Assembly (NCBI RefSeq): GCF_010015475.1 | Contig: NZ_SSNI01000017.1 | Span: 1-64,000 of the forward strand | From: Pontibacter pamirensis | GTDB taxonomy: Bacteria > Bacteroidota > Bacteroidia > Cytophagales > Hymenobacteraceae | Length of the DNA stretch: 64,000 nucleotides | Reading direction: 5' to 3' | Shown here: piece by piece, positions 18,071-27,808 of the stretch | How positions within the stretch are numbered: the first letter of the stretch is position 1 | Layout of the letters: every line of letters begins with the position of its first letter | Notes under the pieces: generated by a model | Databases searched by the model: none | Seen by the model: only the letters and a program-made list of their open reading frames with translations | What the model was told of the DNA's origin: nothing | Program-made: the position numbers and the translations under genes

Positions 18071-18159
18071 GACCCTAGCCCCTCCGAGGAGGGGAATATC
18101 AGCTACAACAAAACTAATCACAACTTGAGTTACATTAATTTAAAATGGTCCTGCACCAG

Positions 18160-18450
18160 CTACGATGCCATTTTGCTGGTACAAACGCTGGCGTTGATGA
18201 AACTTTTAAGCGTGACATAGTCATAGGAATTATGCTCAATGGAGGACACGTCATAGAAGAAGATACGGAGAGAGGTTATCAGTTCCTGTATCAGGGCTAC
18301 CTCTTTACTGACTCCGGAGCCTTCCGGCAATATAAGTACACCCTCTTGCTGGATATATACAGAGAAGGATCTGATGTTGCCACTTTCAACCAGTGCTTCA
18401 TATTGGAGCAGCGCTGCATTAATTTTTTCGGTCATGTAAGCTTGTTCCAT
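18160..18450 (-). CDS. small protein of unknown function
   Basis: 96 residues, soluble and acidic, no known family. MTEKINAALLQYEALVESG at the front is helical and is followed by FSVYIQQEGVLILPEG, which reads as a strand pair. A start at the second Met (18435) is possible, with GGAAC upstream. I preferred this frame to the longer one on the other strand because its composition is protein-like, while the other is rich in Phe, Tyr and Cys. No operon partner. Confidence 0.45.
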   Translation of the reverse strand: MEQAYMTEKINAALLQYEALVESGNIRSFSVYIQQEGVLILPEGSGVSKEVALIQELITSLRIFFYDVSSIEHNSYDYVTLKSFINASVCTSKMAS

Positions 18451-18754
18451 ATAGTAGTGGCAGACTTATATCTGTCAGGTATTCAACGTATGTTCCTGAG
18501 CATAAAATTCCGAAATTTATACTGCTTTTGCGTGCGTGTGAATACTGAAAAATGACTAAGTATAAATAACAAATCGAATGTAATCAACTGAATTACAAAA
18601 GGGTATGCGGCTGGTGCAATAGCAGCTGATTAGCTGTGGGCAGGGCAACATAATTGGATGCTGTTTATGCCCTCGTTATACCATTATAAGTACGAAATGA
18701 GAAACAACAGCCTGTGAATTTCCTACTGAAAGCATCCTGAAGCCTTACTTTGCT
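18451..18754. other. 304-bp spacer
   Basis: AT-rich with no gene seen. It lies at the 3' side of the DACNV gene, but I could not find a strong terminator there. Confidence 0.4.
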
Positions 18755-19927
18755 TTAGAGCAGCAAAATATCGATGCGGTGGGCGTGCACCAACTGGTCG
18801 TGGGGCGACCAGGCAAAAATGGTGAAGCCGCCATCCTGCGAAGCCACGAGCGCAAAAGCATCCCGCTGGTCGTGCACGAACTGCGCTGCTGACAGGTGCC
18901 GGGTGCCGCCGTTCTGCGATGGAGCAATTACGGTAGGGCTGCTGCCAACCACCGGTTCTGTTACCACCACCTTCTCCACGGGGCTGCTTCCCTGGGGCCT
19001 GCCAATTTTTGAGCCGAACGCGAGCAGCTCATACTGGTCGCTGATAACGGTTGCCCCGTCTACTGCCGTTACACCCGCAATGCCCTCCACCGCTTTGTTG
19101 AGGGCACTCTGCCATTCGCTCCCGCGTTGTTCTTCCTCGTTTTCCCGCATTAATTCTGAGATCTTGTCAAAAGCAGGTGCTACAGAATACAGGATAGGAT
19201 GTATAATAGACTTCCGCCAGGCCTGCGTGCCCGCCGGTACTATCAAAAGCGTACCTCCGCGCTTGTGGGCGCGCATCGACACGGCGAGCTGTACCAGCAC
19301 ATTAACAGAGTCTCCCCACGGGGAGGGCGAGGAAAAGCCGAGCAAGGTTGAGAGGAGGGGAGGGCTGTGCTGCAGAAATATTGTTTGCTCTTCCAGCACC
19401 TTTACCTGGTCTCCTTTTAGTACTGCAATGTTAGCGAACTTACCCATTCCGCCTGTTCTGCGGTACTTCACCACCAGCAGCCCCGGCTCCGACACATCCA
19501 GCACAAGGCACAGGCTTGGGATTTCGCGGGTGGCACCCCATACATACAGTTCATCTTCGTATTGCCATACCCCCAGGTGTATGCCGGGCCGCTCCACAGC
19601 TGGTGCAAGTTTTACAAGAACAGATGGGTTTAGCGGAAGCCGGTGTTCCAGCAGCAGCGGCTGCCCCGCGAGTTCGGGCGGGAGGAAGGCGAGGGAAATC
19701 TTTGGGGAGTGGCCTTCTTCCCGCCGCAGGCTCGCCCAAAAGGCAGTGTCGATGAGAATTTCTATTACCTTGGCATCAGGCTCTGGTGCCATTTTCTCTT
19801 CATTACCCTGGCGCGATGCAGCAAGATGACGCACAAAATGGCCTTCTACTGTTTTAGCCACTGCTTTGGCCGCTCTGTAAGTCGTGTGGTGTTTTAAAGG
19901 CATAGTTTTGCCGGTGTTAAAAGACAA
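18755..19927 (-). CDS. DACNV-type sensor protein (diadenylate-cyclase-like fold)
   Basis: 390 residues, soluble. The C-terminal third resembles the DisA_N/DAC nucleotide-cyclase domain: DGATVISDQYE (Asp290-Gly-Ala) and GGTRHLSAAQF (341-350). True diadenylate cyclases have DGA and RHR; here the second motif is RHL, so catalysis is uncertain. The N-terminal two thirds (about 50-260) fit the DACNV sensor described only by context. The start codon lies 16 bp after the stop of the CheB-CheR kinase gene on the same strand, so the two are probably co-transcribed. It may bind or make a nucleotide signal for that kinase; that is inference. Confidence 0.75.
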   Translation of the reverse strand: MSFNTGKTMPLKHHTTYRAAKAVAKTVEGHFVRHLAASRQGNEEKMAPEPDAKVIEILIDTAFWASLRREEGHSPKISLAFLPPELAGQPLLLEHRLPLNPSVLVKLAPAVERPGIHLGVWQYEDELYVWGATREIPSLCLVLDVSEPGLLVVKYRRTGGMGKFANIAVLKGDQVKVLEEQTIFLQHSPPLLSTLLGFSSPSPWGDSVNVLVQLAVSMRAHKRGGTLLIVPAGTQAWRKSIIHPILYSVAPAFDKISELMRENEEEQRGSEWQSALNKAVEGIAGVTAVDGATVISDQYELLAFGSKIGRPQGSSPVEKVVVTEPVVGSSPTVIAPSQNGGTRHLSAAQFVHDQRDAFALVASQDGGFTIFAWSPHDQLVHAHRIDILLL

Positions 19928-19943
19928 TGGGTGCCCTTAGGTT

Positions 19944-22900
19944 TTATATAGAACATGTTATTTCGAACACAGACCCTTTTCCATTTTCCCCTTGTACTTC
20001 CATCTTCCCCTGCAGGAGCTCTACCCGGTTCTGGATGCTGCTTAAGCCAATACCTTTCATTTTATTAAAGTCTTCTTTACTAATGCCAATACCATTGTCC
20101 TCTATGCGCAGGTAAATGGTAGCATCATCACACGTTATAACAATATTGGCTTCAGTTGCCTGTGCGTGTTTGATGATGTTGTTCAGCAGCTCCTGTATTA
20201 TCCTGTACAGCGACAGTTCCACTGTATAGTCGAGCCGGTTTTCAATACCTTTTACTTCCAGGCTGATTTTAAGACCGGAACTGCTGATGCGCGAAATAAT
20301 TTCTTCCACGGCAGTTTTCAACCCAAAAGTTTTCAAAACAGCTGGTGTAAGTTCAGAGGATATATCACGCGTAATCGTAACACTCTCTGAGAGCAGCTTA
20401 TCTATTGTTTCAATTGTTTTCTCTTGCTTCGTGTTCTCCGCCTCCAGGGTGCTGAGGTTTAGCTTTGTTGCGTATAAAATCTGGCCGAGCCCATTGTGTA
20501 AGGCCTCCGAAATACGGCTTCGCTCAGCCTCCTGCGTTTGCAGAATGGCACTCAGGACCTCACGCTGCTGCAAGAGCCGAAGTTGTATGTTAGCTTCCTC
20601 CGCATCTTTCTGTACCTGTATGTCGGTGGCGGTGCCAATCCACATGGTTATTGTGCCAGCCTCATTCCTGATTGGAACATCTTTAATCAGGTGCCAGCAG
20701 TACTGGTTTAAAGCTTTGTTGAAAATACGTGCTTCGGCATTAAATATCTCCCCGGTTCTCAGCGAAATCATATAATCTTGTAGGAGTTCTTCCCTATCAT
20801 CAGGATGAAAAGCATCTTCCCAGCCCCAATTAACTGATTTTTCCTCCGTTAGTCCGGTATAATCGTACCATAGCTGATTGAAAGAGGTGTTTTCGCCAGT
20901 TGGTGAATTTGTCCAGGTGATATGCGGTACAGCTTCCAGCAGGGTGCGGAAGCGTTCCGCATTGGCTATATTTTCTTCCTGCTGTTGCTGCAGAGCCTGT
21001 TCGTATAGTTTGCGCTCGGTTATGTCGTGCAGGGTCAGCACCAGGCCATCATCAAACTTAACGGCTACCAGGTGTAGCCAGTGCTGCTTGTTTTTATGCT
21101 GCTGCGGTAGTTCCTTATCCAGTTGCTCGCCTGTTTCCACTACTTTAATCAGACTGCTGAAAATGCCTTTCTCCAGTAAACGAGGATATTCTCCCCAGAG
21201 CGTTTTACCCACTAGTTTGCCTGCAGGGTGGCCGATGAACTCCTGTGCTTTCTGGTTTAATAAGCTAATGGTGAAGTCAACAATAGCCTTACTTTGGTTC
21301 CGGACCGCTTTTAGGGCAAGAATGGCATTCGGGGAGCTGTCCAGGATACCTTCGTGCAGCAGGTGCAGGTTTTTCAGCTCGTTTATCTGGATAAAGATGA
21401 TGATGGCACCGTCAATCTTCCGATCCTGCGTGATGTAAGGCAGGATGCGCATCTGGTACCACAAGCCGCGTTTGTCCTGCACCTCTTTTTCGAGTGTATG
21501 ATGGGTGGCGATGACATCCCGTACATCGTCAGTCAGCCTGTCGTAGCGCAGGTTATTGGATATATGGAATATGGAACGCCCGATGTCACTTTCTATCATG
21601 TTAATCAGGCGTATTGCAGCAGGCGTAAACTTCCGGATAACCAGCTTGCGATCCACAAATATCTGCCCGATTTCGGTGCTTCGGAAATAGTTGTTCAGGT
21701 CGTTGTCGAGCTCTACCAGCGCCTTTATCTTATACTGGTGCTCAGAGTTGATGGTATGCAGCTCTTCGTTCAGCGACTGCAGCTCCTCGTTGGTGCTTTG
21801 CAGCTCTTCGTTAGAAGATAGCAGCTCTTCATTTGTGCTTTGCAGCTCTTCGTTTGCCGTCTCCAGTTCCTCTACTACGGCCCGCAAATCTTCTTTCGTA
21901 TGCTGTAGTTCTATTTCAAGTTCCTGTACCCGTTGGTCATATTGGTTATCAGCAAAGGGCACCTGCTCGTTCACGTTAAGCGGTTTGCTTGGCTCTTCTT
22001 CTGAGAATAACACCAGTATAAATTTCTGGCCGAAGTTTCTGTCCCCCAAGTGCGGCTTCACCACTATGTTTATATGACGGAGGCTATTGCCATCACGCAC
22101 CTGTATGTTATGGGAACTTAGTTTTTCCTTTTCATGCATGGCTCTGCGCAGCATGGTTCCCAAGGAAACGGCCAGGTCCTGCGGCACCAGTTTAAGCAGG
22201 TTAAATGTAAAGTTGCGCTCAGGAAGGTCCAGGTAGTTCTTAAATTGACCAGCCCCGTGCAGCACATCATAATTTTCATCAATATATACAGCGGCGTAAC
22301 CATACTCCTCCAGTACCGTCTCATTGAGTAGCTCGTTGAAACTGTGATATAACAGTTGCTTTGAGGACAGGTCACGGGTATAGCTTGGGACAGCTGACGG
22401 AATGGGCCTCTTAAGCAGGCCACTGCCCGAAAACGTTTCAGTCATGCCCAAGGAGCGGCCAGGCTCCGTGTTGCGGAAAATTTTCCACTTTTTATTTACC
22501 TCCTCAAAGTTTTTCCGGTCGCCGATGCTTTCGCTGGAACCGAGGAACAGGTAACCATAGACTTGCAAGGCATAATGAAACTTATCGATGACCTTTTTCT
22601 GGAGCAAGGGGTTGAGGTAAATAAGCATATTGCGGCAGCTAACAAGGTCAACCCTGCTGAAGGGCGGGTCAATGACCACATTATGGGGGGAGAAAATGAC
22701 CATGCGACGCAGGCGCTGGCTCACCCGGTAGTTGCCTTCTTCCTTCAGGAAAAATTCCTGCAGCCGTTCTTCTGAAACAGATGTGAGCGTATTTTTCGGG
22801 TATAATCCTTTACTTGCAAAATCGAGTGCATCACGGTCTATATCGGTGGCAAAAATCTTTACCTCGATGTCTTTCTTCACCTTGTCCAGGTACTCCCTTA

Positions 22901-23921
22901 GCATGATAGCCATGGAATAGGGCTCCTCGCCGGAGGAGCATCCGGCAATCCAGATGCGCAGCTGTTCATTTTCCTTTTTGCTGTCTACCAGATCAGGAAC
23001 TACTTTATCGGCAATTACCTGGTAAGCCTCCTCATCGCGAAAAAATTTGGTGACACCTATCAGAAACTCTTTGCTCAGTGTTTCTACTTCATCAGGGTTC
23101 TGCTTCAGGTAATCGAGGTAATCTGCCAGGTTGGTGATGTTCAGGACGGCCATCCGGCGGCTGATGCGCCGGATGATGGTTGGCCGCTTATAGCTACTGA
23201 AATCAACCCCTGTCCGCTTATGCACCATGTCCAGGACAGATAAGAAAGAGGCTTCCGTATCATTATTTACCAACTCTGCCAGGTTAAAACTGAGCAGTGC
23301 TGCCTTTACATAGTTCATGATCTCGTCGGGCATTGCCTCCGGGGACAGGACAAAGTCAGAGTGGCCGGTGTTAATGGCATTTTGGGGCATAGCATCGAAG
23401 GTGGCAGTATCAGGGTCCTGCACAATGACCATACCACCTGCTTTCTTTATGGCTACTACGCCTTGTGAACCGTCATTGCCAGTACCTGAAAGGATAATGC
23501 CGATGGCGCGGTGTTTTTTATCGGCGGCCAGGGAGGTAAAAAACGTATCTACGGTTCTGGCACGGCCGCTATTGGTTTTCTCAATCAGCAGTAAGTGATT
23601 ATCCCGGATGGTCAGCTCCTTGGTATTTGGTATAACGTATACCTTGTTTGACTGCACAGGCATGTTGTGCTGTGCCTCCATTACTTCTAAGGTAGAATAC
23701 TGGGAAACCAACTGTGTTAATAAGCTGCGGTGCTCTGCAGCAAGGTGCTGCACAATAACGTAGGCCACACTATCCTGGGGCACACTGCTGAACAAAGCTT
23801 CCAGTGCCTGCAGGCCACCGGCAGACGCGCCTATCCCTATCACGAAAATTTCCTCCTCCGTTTTTTTCCGTGTTTTGCTGCCTGGTTTTCGCTTTTTGTT
23901 CTGATTTGTTGAGTCTGCCAT
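19944..23921 (-). CDS. CheB-CheR-PAS-histidine kinase fusion protein
   Basis: 1325 residues. Domains in order: CheB methylesterase (25-205) with Ser33, His59 and Asp150 in GASAGG, VQHL and GTGNDGSQG; CheR methyltransferase (about 215-490) with the SAM site WIAGCSSGEEPYS; a coiled coil of repeated TNEELQS/SNEELQS units (about 690-750); two or three PAS domains (one ending with HPDDREELL); then HisKA_3 with phospho-His1142 (ALHNGLGQ) and HATPase_c (LLNNIIKHAQA, DNGIGIS). No transmembrane segment, so it is cytoplasmic. It likely couples methyl-group chemistry with phosphorelay, but no MCP receptor, CheA or partner regulator is in the window. DACNV follows 16 bp downstream; a stand-alone CheB is divergent. 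Confidence 0.92.
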   Translation of the reverse strand: MADSTNQNKKRKPGSKTRKKTEEEIFVIGIGASAGGLQALEALFSSVPQDSVAYVIVQHLAAEHRSLLTQLVSQYSTLEVMEAQHNMPVQSNKVYVIPNTKELTIRDNHLLLIEKTNSGRARTVDTFFTSLAADKKHRAIGIILSGTGNDGSQGVVAIKKAGGMVIVQDPDTATFDAMPQNAINTGHSDFVLSPEAMPDEIMNYVKAALLSFNLAELVNNDTEASFLSVLDMVHKRTGVDFSSYKRPTIIRRISRRMAVLNITNLADYLDYLKQNPDEVETLSKEFLIGVTKFFRDEEAYQVIADKVVPDLVDSKKENEQLRIWIAGCSSGEEPYSMAIMLREYLDKVKKDIEVKIFATDIDRDALDFASKGLYPKNTLTSVSEERLQEFFLKEEGNYRVSQRLRRMVIFSPHNVVIDPPFSRVDLVSCRNMLIYLNPLLQKKVIDKFHYALQVYGYLFLGSSESIGDRKNFEEVNKKWKIFRNTEPGRSLGMTETFSGSGLLKRPIPSAVPSYTRDLSSKQLLYHSFNELLNETVLEEYGYAAVYIDENYDVLHGAGQFKNYLDLPERNFTFNLLKLVPQDLAVSLGTMLRRAMHEKEKLSSHNIQVRDGNSLRHINIVVKPHLGDRNFGQKFILVLFSEEEPSKPLNVNEQVPFADNQYDQRVQELEIELQHTKEDLRAVVEELETANEELQSTNEELLSSNEELQSTNEELQSLNEELHTINSEHQYKIKALVELDNDLNNYFRSTEIGQIFVDRKLVIRKFTPAAIRLINMIESDIGRSIFHISNNLRYDRLTDDVRDVIATHHTLEKEVQDKRGLWYQMRILPYITQDRKIDGAIIIFIQINELKNLHLLHEGILDSSPNAILALKAVRNQSKAIVDFTISLLNQKAQEFIGHPAGKLVGKTLWGEYPRLLEKGIFSSLIKVVETGEQLDKELPQQHKNKQHWLHLVAVKFDDGLVLTLHDITERKLYEQALQQQQEENIANAERFRTLLEAVPHITWTNSPTGENTSFNQLWYDYTGLTEEKSVNWGWEDAFHPDDREELLQDYMISLRTGEIFNAEARIFNKALNQYCWHLIKDVPIRNEAGTITMWIGTATDIQVQKDAEEANIQLRLLQQREVLSAILQTQEAERSRISEALHNGLGQILYATKLNLSTLEAENTKQEKTIETIDKLLSESVTITRDISSELTPAVLKTFGLKTAVEEIISRISSSGLKISLEVKGIENRLDYTVELSLYRIIQELLNNIIKHAQATEANIVITCDDATIYLRIEDNGIGISKEDFNKMKGIGLSSIQNRVELLQGKMEVQGENGKGSVFEITCSI

Positions 23922-24024
23922 GCACTATTCCCTTTTATGGAGGATACGTAATATTCTTTTTCGATATGGTCAATTTACTTAATTATTATCTAACAAACAT
24001 GTACTGGAGGAGGAGCAATTGCAC

Positions 24025-24351
24025 AACTCAAGTTGCGATAGTTTTTTGTGCTCGAAATGAACCCAACCCTAACCCCAATGCCGTCAACTTAAGGGGAAAC
24101 AGTAGCTATACTGTTATTTCGAACATTCTTGAGGCTTGAGCCGAAAAGAGCCAGCGAAGCTGTGAGAAATCTGGGTTGTTTCATGGCCCCGCAATATTTC
24201 AGATTCCTCACTGCGTTCGCAGGTCCCTTTCGACTCCCGTCTCAGGCATGTACGAAATGACAAATTAAAGCTTAAGTTGACAGCATTGAGGTTTAGGGGT
24301 GGGGCTTCAACGGTAGCGAAACAGAGAAACGTGTACATCGCAACCTGAGTT
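24025..24351. repeat. MITE-like element, outer family, copy 2, with nested inner repeat
   Basis: The left end AACTCAAGTTGCGA (24025-24038) and the right end TCGCAACCTGAGTT (24338-24351) are inverted repeats with one mismatch. Flanking blocks match copy 1 at 9357-9616 (AATGAACCCA; AACGGTAGCGAAACAG). The inner-family element lies within it at 24077-24287, so one element appears inserted in, or fused with, the other. Confidence 0.6.
24077..24287. repeat. inverted-repeat element, inner family, copy 2
   Basis: Ends AATGCCGTCAACTTAAG (24077-24093) and CTTAAGTTGACAGCATT (24271-24287) differ by one base from perfect inverted repeats. The interior aligns with 17895-18070 over AGAAATCTGGGTT and CAGGTCCCTTTCGACTC, plus an extra block of about 35 bp near 24125-24160. 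Confidence 0.7.
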
Positions 24352-24501
24352 AATTAGTTGATAAAGGCAAGTGAAAATAGCAGCCGGGGGATGAGATAAA
24401 TGGTATAATAGCCTAACACTTAAAGCAATGCATCGTAAACAAAGGTTCATGCTAGAGGGGCTATACCAGTCTACAGAGCAGAAGGCATACATTCTATCTA
24501 T

Positions 24502-25542
24502 ATGACACACAACGGCCCCAAAATCATTGTAATTGGCACCTCGGCAGGAGGTATGCAGGCATTAACGCTGCTGTTGTCAAAGCTTCCGGCAGATTTGCCG
24601 GCTGCACTCTTTATTGTACAGCATCTAAGCAAAGATTCTTCCGCGCCTTTCCTGGTGAAGCGGTTGAGCCAGTACACGAAACTCACTTGCAAAGTAGCGG
24701 AACACCAGCAGACTTTTGAGGCTGGGACAGTATATATGGCTCCGCCCGACAGGCATTTGCTTTTAAAAGGGAATGAGATGCTGGTAACGAGAGGCCCGCG
24801 CGAAAACCAGTTCCGGCCGTCCATCGACCCGCTGTTCCGGTCAGCAGCCGCCTACCATGGTGCAAGTGTAACAGGTGTGATATTAACCGGTTTCATGAGC
24901 GATGGTGTGGTAGGTATGGAGTCGATAAAACGCAGTGGTGGTGCAACGGTGGTTCAGGACCCGGAGTATGCGGAGTACCCAGCCTTGCCAAATAACGTGA
25001 TCCGGCAGATTAAGACAGATCATGTTGTGCCTGTTAAAGAAATGGGGAAGATACTAGTGGAGTTGGCAAACCAGGCAGATGAGGGCTCAGTGACAGTGCC
25101 CACCGATATATGGCAGGAAGCACTGATAGCAGAACGAGTAATGAACAATAGTGGTATGAGCAGTATAGAAGAACTGGAAAAAGCGGGCTCCCGATCACCT
25201 TATAGCTGCCCTGATTGTGGTGGTGGTTTATGGGAACTTTCACAGCAGAATACTATCAAGCGTTTCAGGTGCCATTCGGGGCACGCTTACACAAAAGATT
25301 CGCTGCTGGATGGTATGTCGAGCGCCCTCGAAGAAACGCTTTGGGTAGCTTTGCGCACCCTGGAGGAGCGCCGTAATATTCTGGTGCAAATGTCGCAGGC
25401 GGATAACGATAGAGGGAACCGGCGCTGGGCAACCCTGCAGGAAGAACGCGCCGATGAAATGAAAGTGCATGTAGAGCGGCTCCGGGAACTTCTGGCAAAA
25501 ACTGCGCTCGCCGACGAGGATCGCATAAATGAGGTAGGGTAG
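24502..25542 (+). CDS. stand-alone CheB-type protein-glutamate methylesterase with zinc-ribbon tail
   Basis: 346 residues. The CheB catalytic triad is readable: Ser14 (GTSAGG), His41 (IVQHLSKD) and Asp134 (GFMSDGVVG). It lacks the receiver domain of classical CheB, so it is not controlled by CheA phosphorylation in the usual way. The C-terminal part adds CPDCGGGLWEL and RCHSGHAY (Cys235, Cys238, Cys256, His260), a possible zinc site, and then a helical tail. It is divergent from the CheB-CheR kinase and probably serves the same signalling unit; no methyl-accepting receptor is encoded nearby. Confidence 0.88.
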   Translation: MTHNGPKIIVIGTSAGGMQALTLLLSKLPADLPAALFIVQHLSKDSSAPFLVKRLSQYTKLTCKVAEHQQTFEAGTVYMAPPDRHLLLKGNEMLVTRGPRENQFRPSIDPLFRSAAAYHGASVTGVILTGFMSDGVVGMESIKRSGGATVVQDPEYAEYPALPNNVIRQIKTDHVVPVKEMGKILVELANQADEGSVTVPTDIWQEALIAERVMNNSGMSSIEELEKAGSRSPYSCPDCGGGLWELSQQNTIKRFRCHSGHAYTKDSLLDGMSSALEETLWVALRTLEERRNILVQMSQADNDRGNRRWATLQEERADEMKVHVERLRELLAKTALADEDRINEVG

Positions 25543-25880
25543 GTGTATGGCTTAGCAATAACAGCTTATCCCTGTTAGAAACAATCCTCTCCTTAAAAGT
25601 AAAGTTGTTTCATTTTTAATAAAAGATTTTACTGCCCTAATTATAACACGTATAGCGCGAGCGTCCTTGCTCGCGCTATAAAAAATGTAGAATAAAAAGG
25701 CCCTTCCTCCCCGGAGGGGAATTTTCTGCACGAGAGAAAAATAATTTAGCTTGTACTTCTTCTATCCACTTACATCAGTCAACCGCTGTCAACTCAACCA
25801 GCTATTTTCGTTTCTAACTCCTGATTTCTACAGCATAAGGGTGAAAATAGTCTTATCTTTGCCCCTTTATTTTTAGCCTT
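25543..25880. other. spacer with repeat hairpin
   Basis: 338 bp without a gene. It contains the hairpin at 25651-25680 and a small CCTCCCCGGAGGGG palindrome near 25709, and should include the promoter of the ABC-F gene. Confidence 0.4.
25651..25680. repeat. short palindromic repeat
   Basis: A perfect 12-bp stem TATAGCGCGAGC / GCTCGCGCTATA with loop GTCCTT. The core resembles the hairpin inside the element at 6174-6331 (GAGCGAG / CTCGCTC). It may double as a terminator for the CheB gene, about 110 bp past its stop. Confidence 0.45.
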
Positions 25881-27521
25881 ATGATATCAGTTGACGGAGT
25901 TACGGTCGAGTTTAATGGCTCGGCGCTTTTTAGCAATATTGGTTTTAACATCAATGAAAACGACCGGATAGCCCTGATGGGCAAAAACGGCGCGGGAAAA
26001 TCTACGCTGCTCAAAGTTATAGCAGGCGCAAGCAAGCCTACCCGAGGCAAAATATCGGCTCCTAAGGATGCCGTCATTGCCTACCTGCCGCAGCACCTGC
26101 TAACAGAAGACGACTGCACAGTGTTCGAAGAAGCCTCCAAGGCCTTCGCGGAAGTGCTTGGTATGAAAGCGCAGATGGACGAGCTGAACGCACAGCTAGA
26201 AACCCGCACCGACTATGATTCTGACGATTACTATAAACTGATTGAGCAGGTATCGGAGTTAGGCGAGAAATACTACTCCATAGAAGAAATCAATTTTGAT
26301 GCAGAGGTAGAGAAAACACTGAAAGGCCTGGGCTTTTCCAGAGCTGATTTTAGCAGGTCTACCAAGGAATTCAGTGGGGGCTGGCGCATGCGCATTGAAC
26401 TGGCCAAAATCCTGCTTCAGAAGCCGGACCTTGTTCTGCTCGATGAGCCTACCAACCACTTGGACATTGAATCCATTCAATGGCTGGAGGATTTCCTGTT
26501 AAACAACGCCAAAGCCGTTATCGTGATTTCCCACGACAAAACCTTTGTAGACAACATCACCAACCGCACCATAGAGGTGACCATGGGCCGTATTTACGAC
26601 TATAAGGTAAACTATACTCAGTACCTGCAGCTACGCAAGGAAAGGCGCGAGCAGCAACAAAAGCAATTTGAAGACCAGCAGAAAGAGATAGCGGACATCC
26701 AGGGCTTTATCGATAGGTTTAAAGGCACTTATTCCAAAACCCTGCAGGTACAGTCGCGGGTGAAGATGCTGGAAAAGATGGAAATTATAGAGGTGGACGA
26801 GGTAGATTCTTCTGCGCTGAGTCTGAAGTTTCCTCCTGCACCGCGATCCGGCAACTACCCTGTTATTGTGGAGGACCTTACAAAGAAGTATGGCGACCAC
26901 ACCGTTTTTAAAGATGCCTCTCTCACGATTGAGCGAGGTGAGAAAATTGCCTTTGTCGGGAAGAACGGGGAAGGAAAATCTACGCTTGTGAAAGCGATAA
27001 TGGGCGAGATAGACTACGAGGGCAAACTCACACTAGGACATAACTGCATGGTGGGTTATTTCGCCCAAAATCAGGCCGCTTTGCTGGACGAAGACTTGAC
27101 TGTTTTCCAGACGATTGACCAGATTGCCGTTGGGGATGTCCGAACCAAAATAAAAGACTTATTGGGAGCCTTCATGTTCAGTGGCGAAACGGTAGAGAAA
27201 AAGGTTAAAGTACTCTCCGGGGGCGAGAAAACGCGCCTGGCCATGATAAAGCTGCTCTTGCAGCCTGTTAACCTCCTGATCCTGGATGAACCTACCAACC
27301 ACCTGGACATCAAAACAAAGGACATTCTGAAAGATGCGCTTAACAGCTTCGACGGCACCCTCATCCTCGTTTCGCACGACAGGGATTTCCTGGACGGACT
27401 GGCCACGAAAGTGTTTGAGTTCGGCAACAAACGCATCAAAGAACACTTTGAAGACATCAATGGCTTTCTGAGAAACAAAAAGATGGAGAACCTGAGAGAA
27501 ATCGAGCGAAAAATTGCATAA
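25881..27521 (+). CDS. ABC-F family ATPase (ribosome-associated type)
   Basis: 546 residues with two ABC cassettes and no membrane segment. Walker A motifs GKNGAGKST (about 34-42) and GKNGEGKST (about 363-371), signature motifs EFSGGW and LSGGEKTRLA, and Walker B LLDEPTNHLDI twice. The helical linker (about 245-320, rich in Glu, Gln and Arg) is the P-site tRNA interaction motif region of ABC-F proteins. These act in translation, relieving ribosome stalling or protecting against antibiotics; which one applies here cannot be told. Length and layout are normal. Confidence 0.93.
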   Translation: MISVDGVTVEFNGSALFSNIGFNINENDRIALMGKNGAGKSTLLKVIAGASKPTRGKISAPKDAVIAYLPQHLLTEDDCTVFEEASKAFAEVLGMKAQMDELNAQLETRTDYDSDDYYKLIEQVSELGEKYYSIEEINFDAEVEKTLKGLGFSRADFSRSTKEFSGGWRMRIELAKILLQKPDLVLLDEPTNHLDIESIQWLEDFLLNNAKAVIVISHDKTFVDNITNRTIEVTMGRIYDYKVNYTQYLQLRKERREQQQKQFEDQQKEIADIQGFIDRFKGTYSKTLQVQSRVKMLEKMEIIEVDEVDSSALSLKFPPAPRSGNYPVIVEDLTKKYGDHTVFKDASLTIERGEKIAFVGKNGEGKSTLVKAIMGEIDYEGKLTLGHNCMVGYFAQNQAALLDEDLTVFQTIDQIAVGDVRTKIKDLLGAFMFSGETVEKKVKVLSGGEKTRLAMIKLLLQPVNLLILDEPTNHLDIKTKDILKDALNSFDGTLILVSHDRDFLDGLATKVFEFGNKRIKEHFEDINGFLRNKKMENLREIERKIA

Positions 27522-27808
27522 AAACTGCGCCCGGTTTATAAATTATTAGAAATAAAATAGTACTGTTTTATTGGGAATCAAACAATGCCAAAAAGGCTTT
27601 TAATACTAGCTGTCAAGTAATTAGGGGAGTATAGGTGTTTTGTATATATGGGCATATCTATTTGAAAATCAATAATTTGGATGAGGTGTTTAGTAACCTT
27701 GCCTAGAGCCTGCCGTTTTATATAAAAGAAACAGAAGGGGTTTTCCTATATAGGGGCCTTGTATTGTTTTTTACTTGTTTGTTTATATTTTACTTAATTT
27801 TTACAGCT

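Noticed and set aside
18145-18555. 136-residue plus-strand frame over the small minus-strand gene
   Set aside because: It is rich in Phe, Tyr, Cys and Ile as expected of an antisense reading, and its start lies inside repeat-associated DNA.
18774-19829. 351-residue plus-strand frame opposite the DACNV gene
   Set aside because: Very Ser/Arg/Pro-rich antisense shadow; the minus strand carries DGA and TRH motifs.
25651-25680. Simple terminator of the CheB gene
   Set aside because: Kept as a repeat instead, because the same hairpin type occurs elsewhere and the distance to the stop codon is large.
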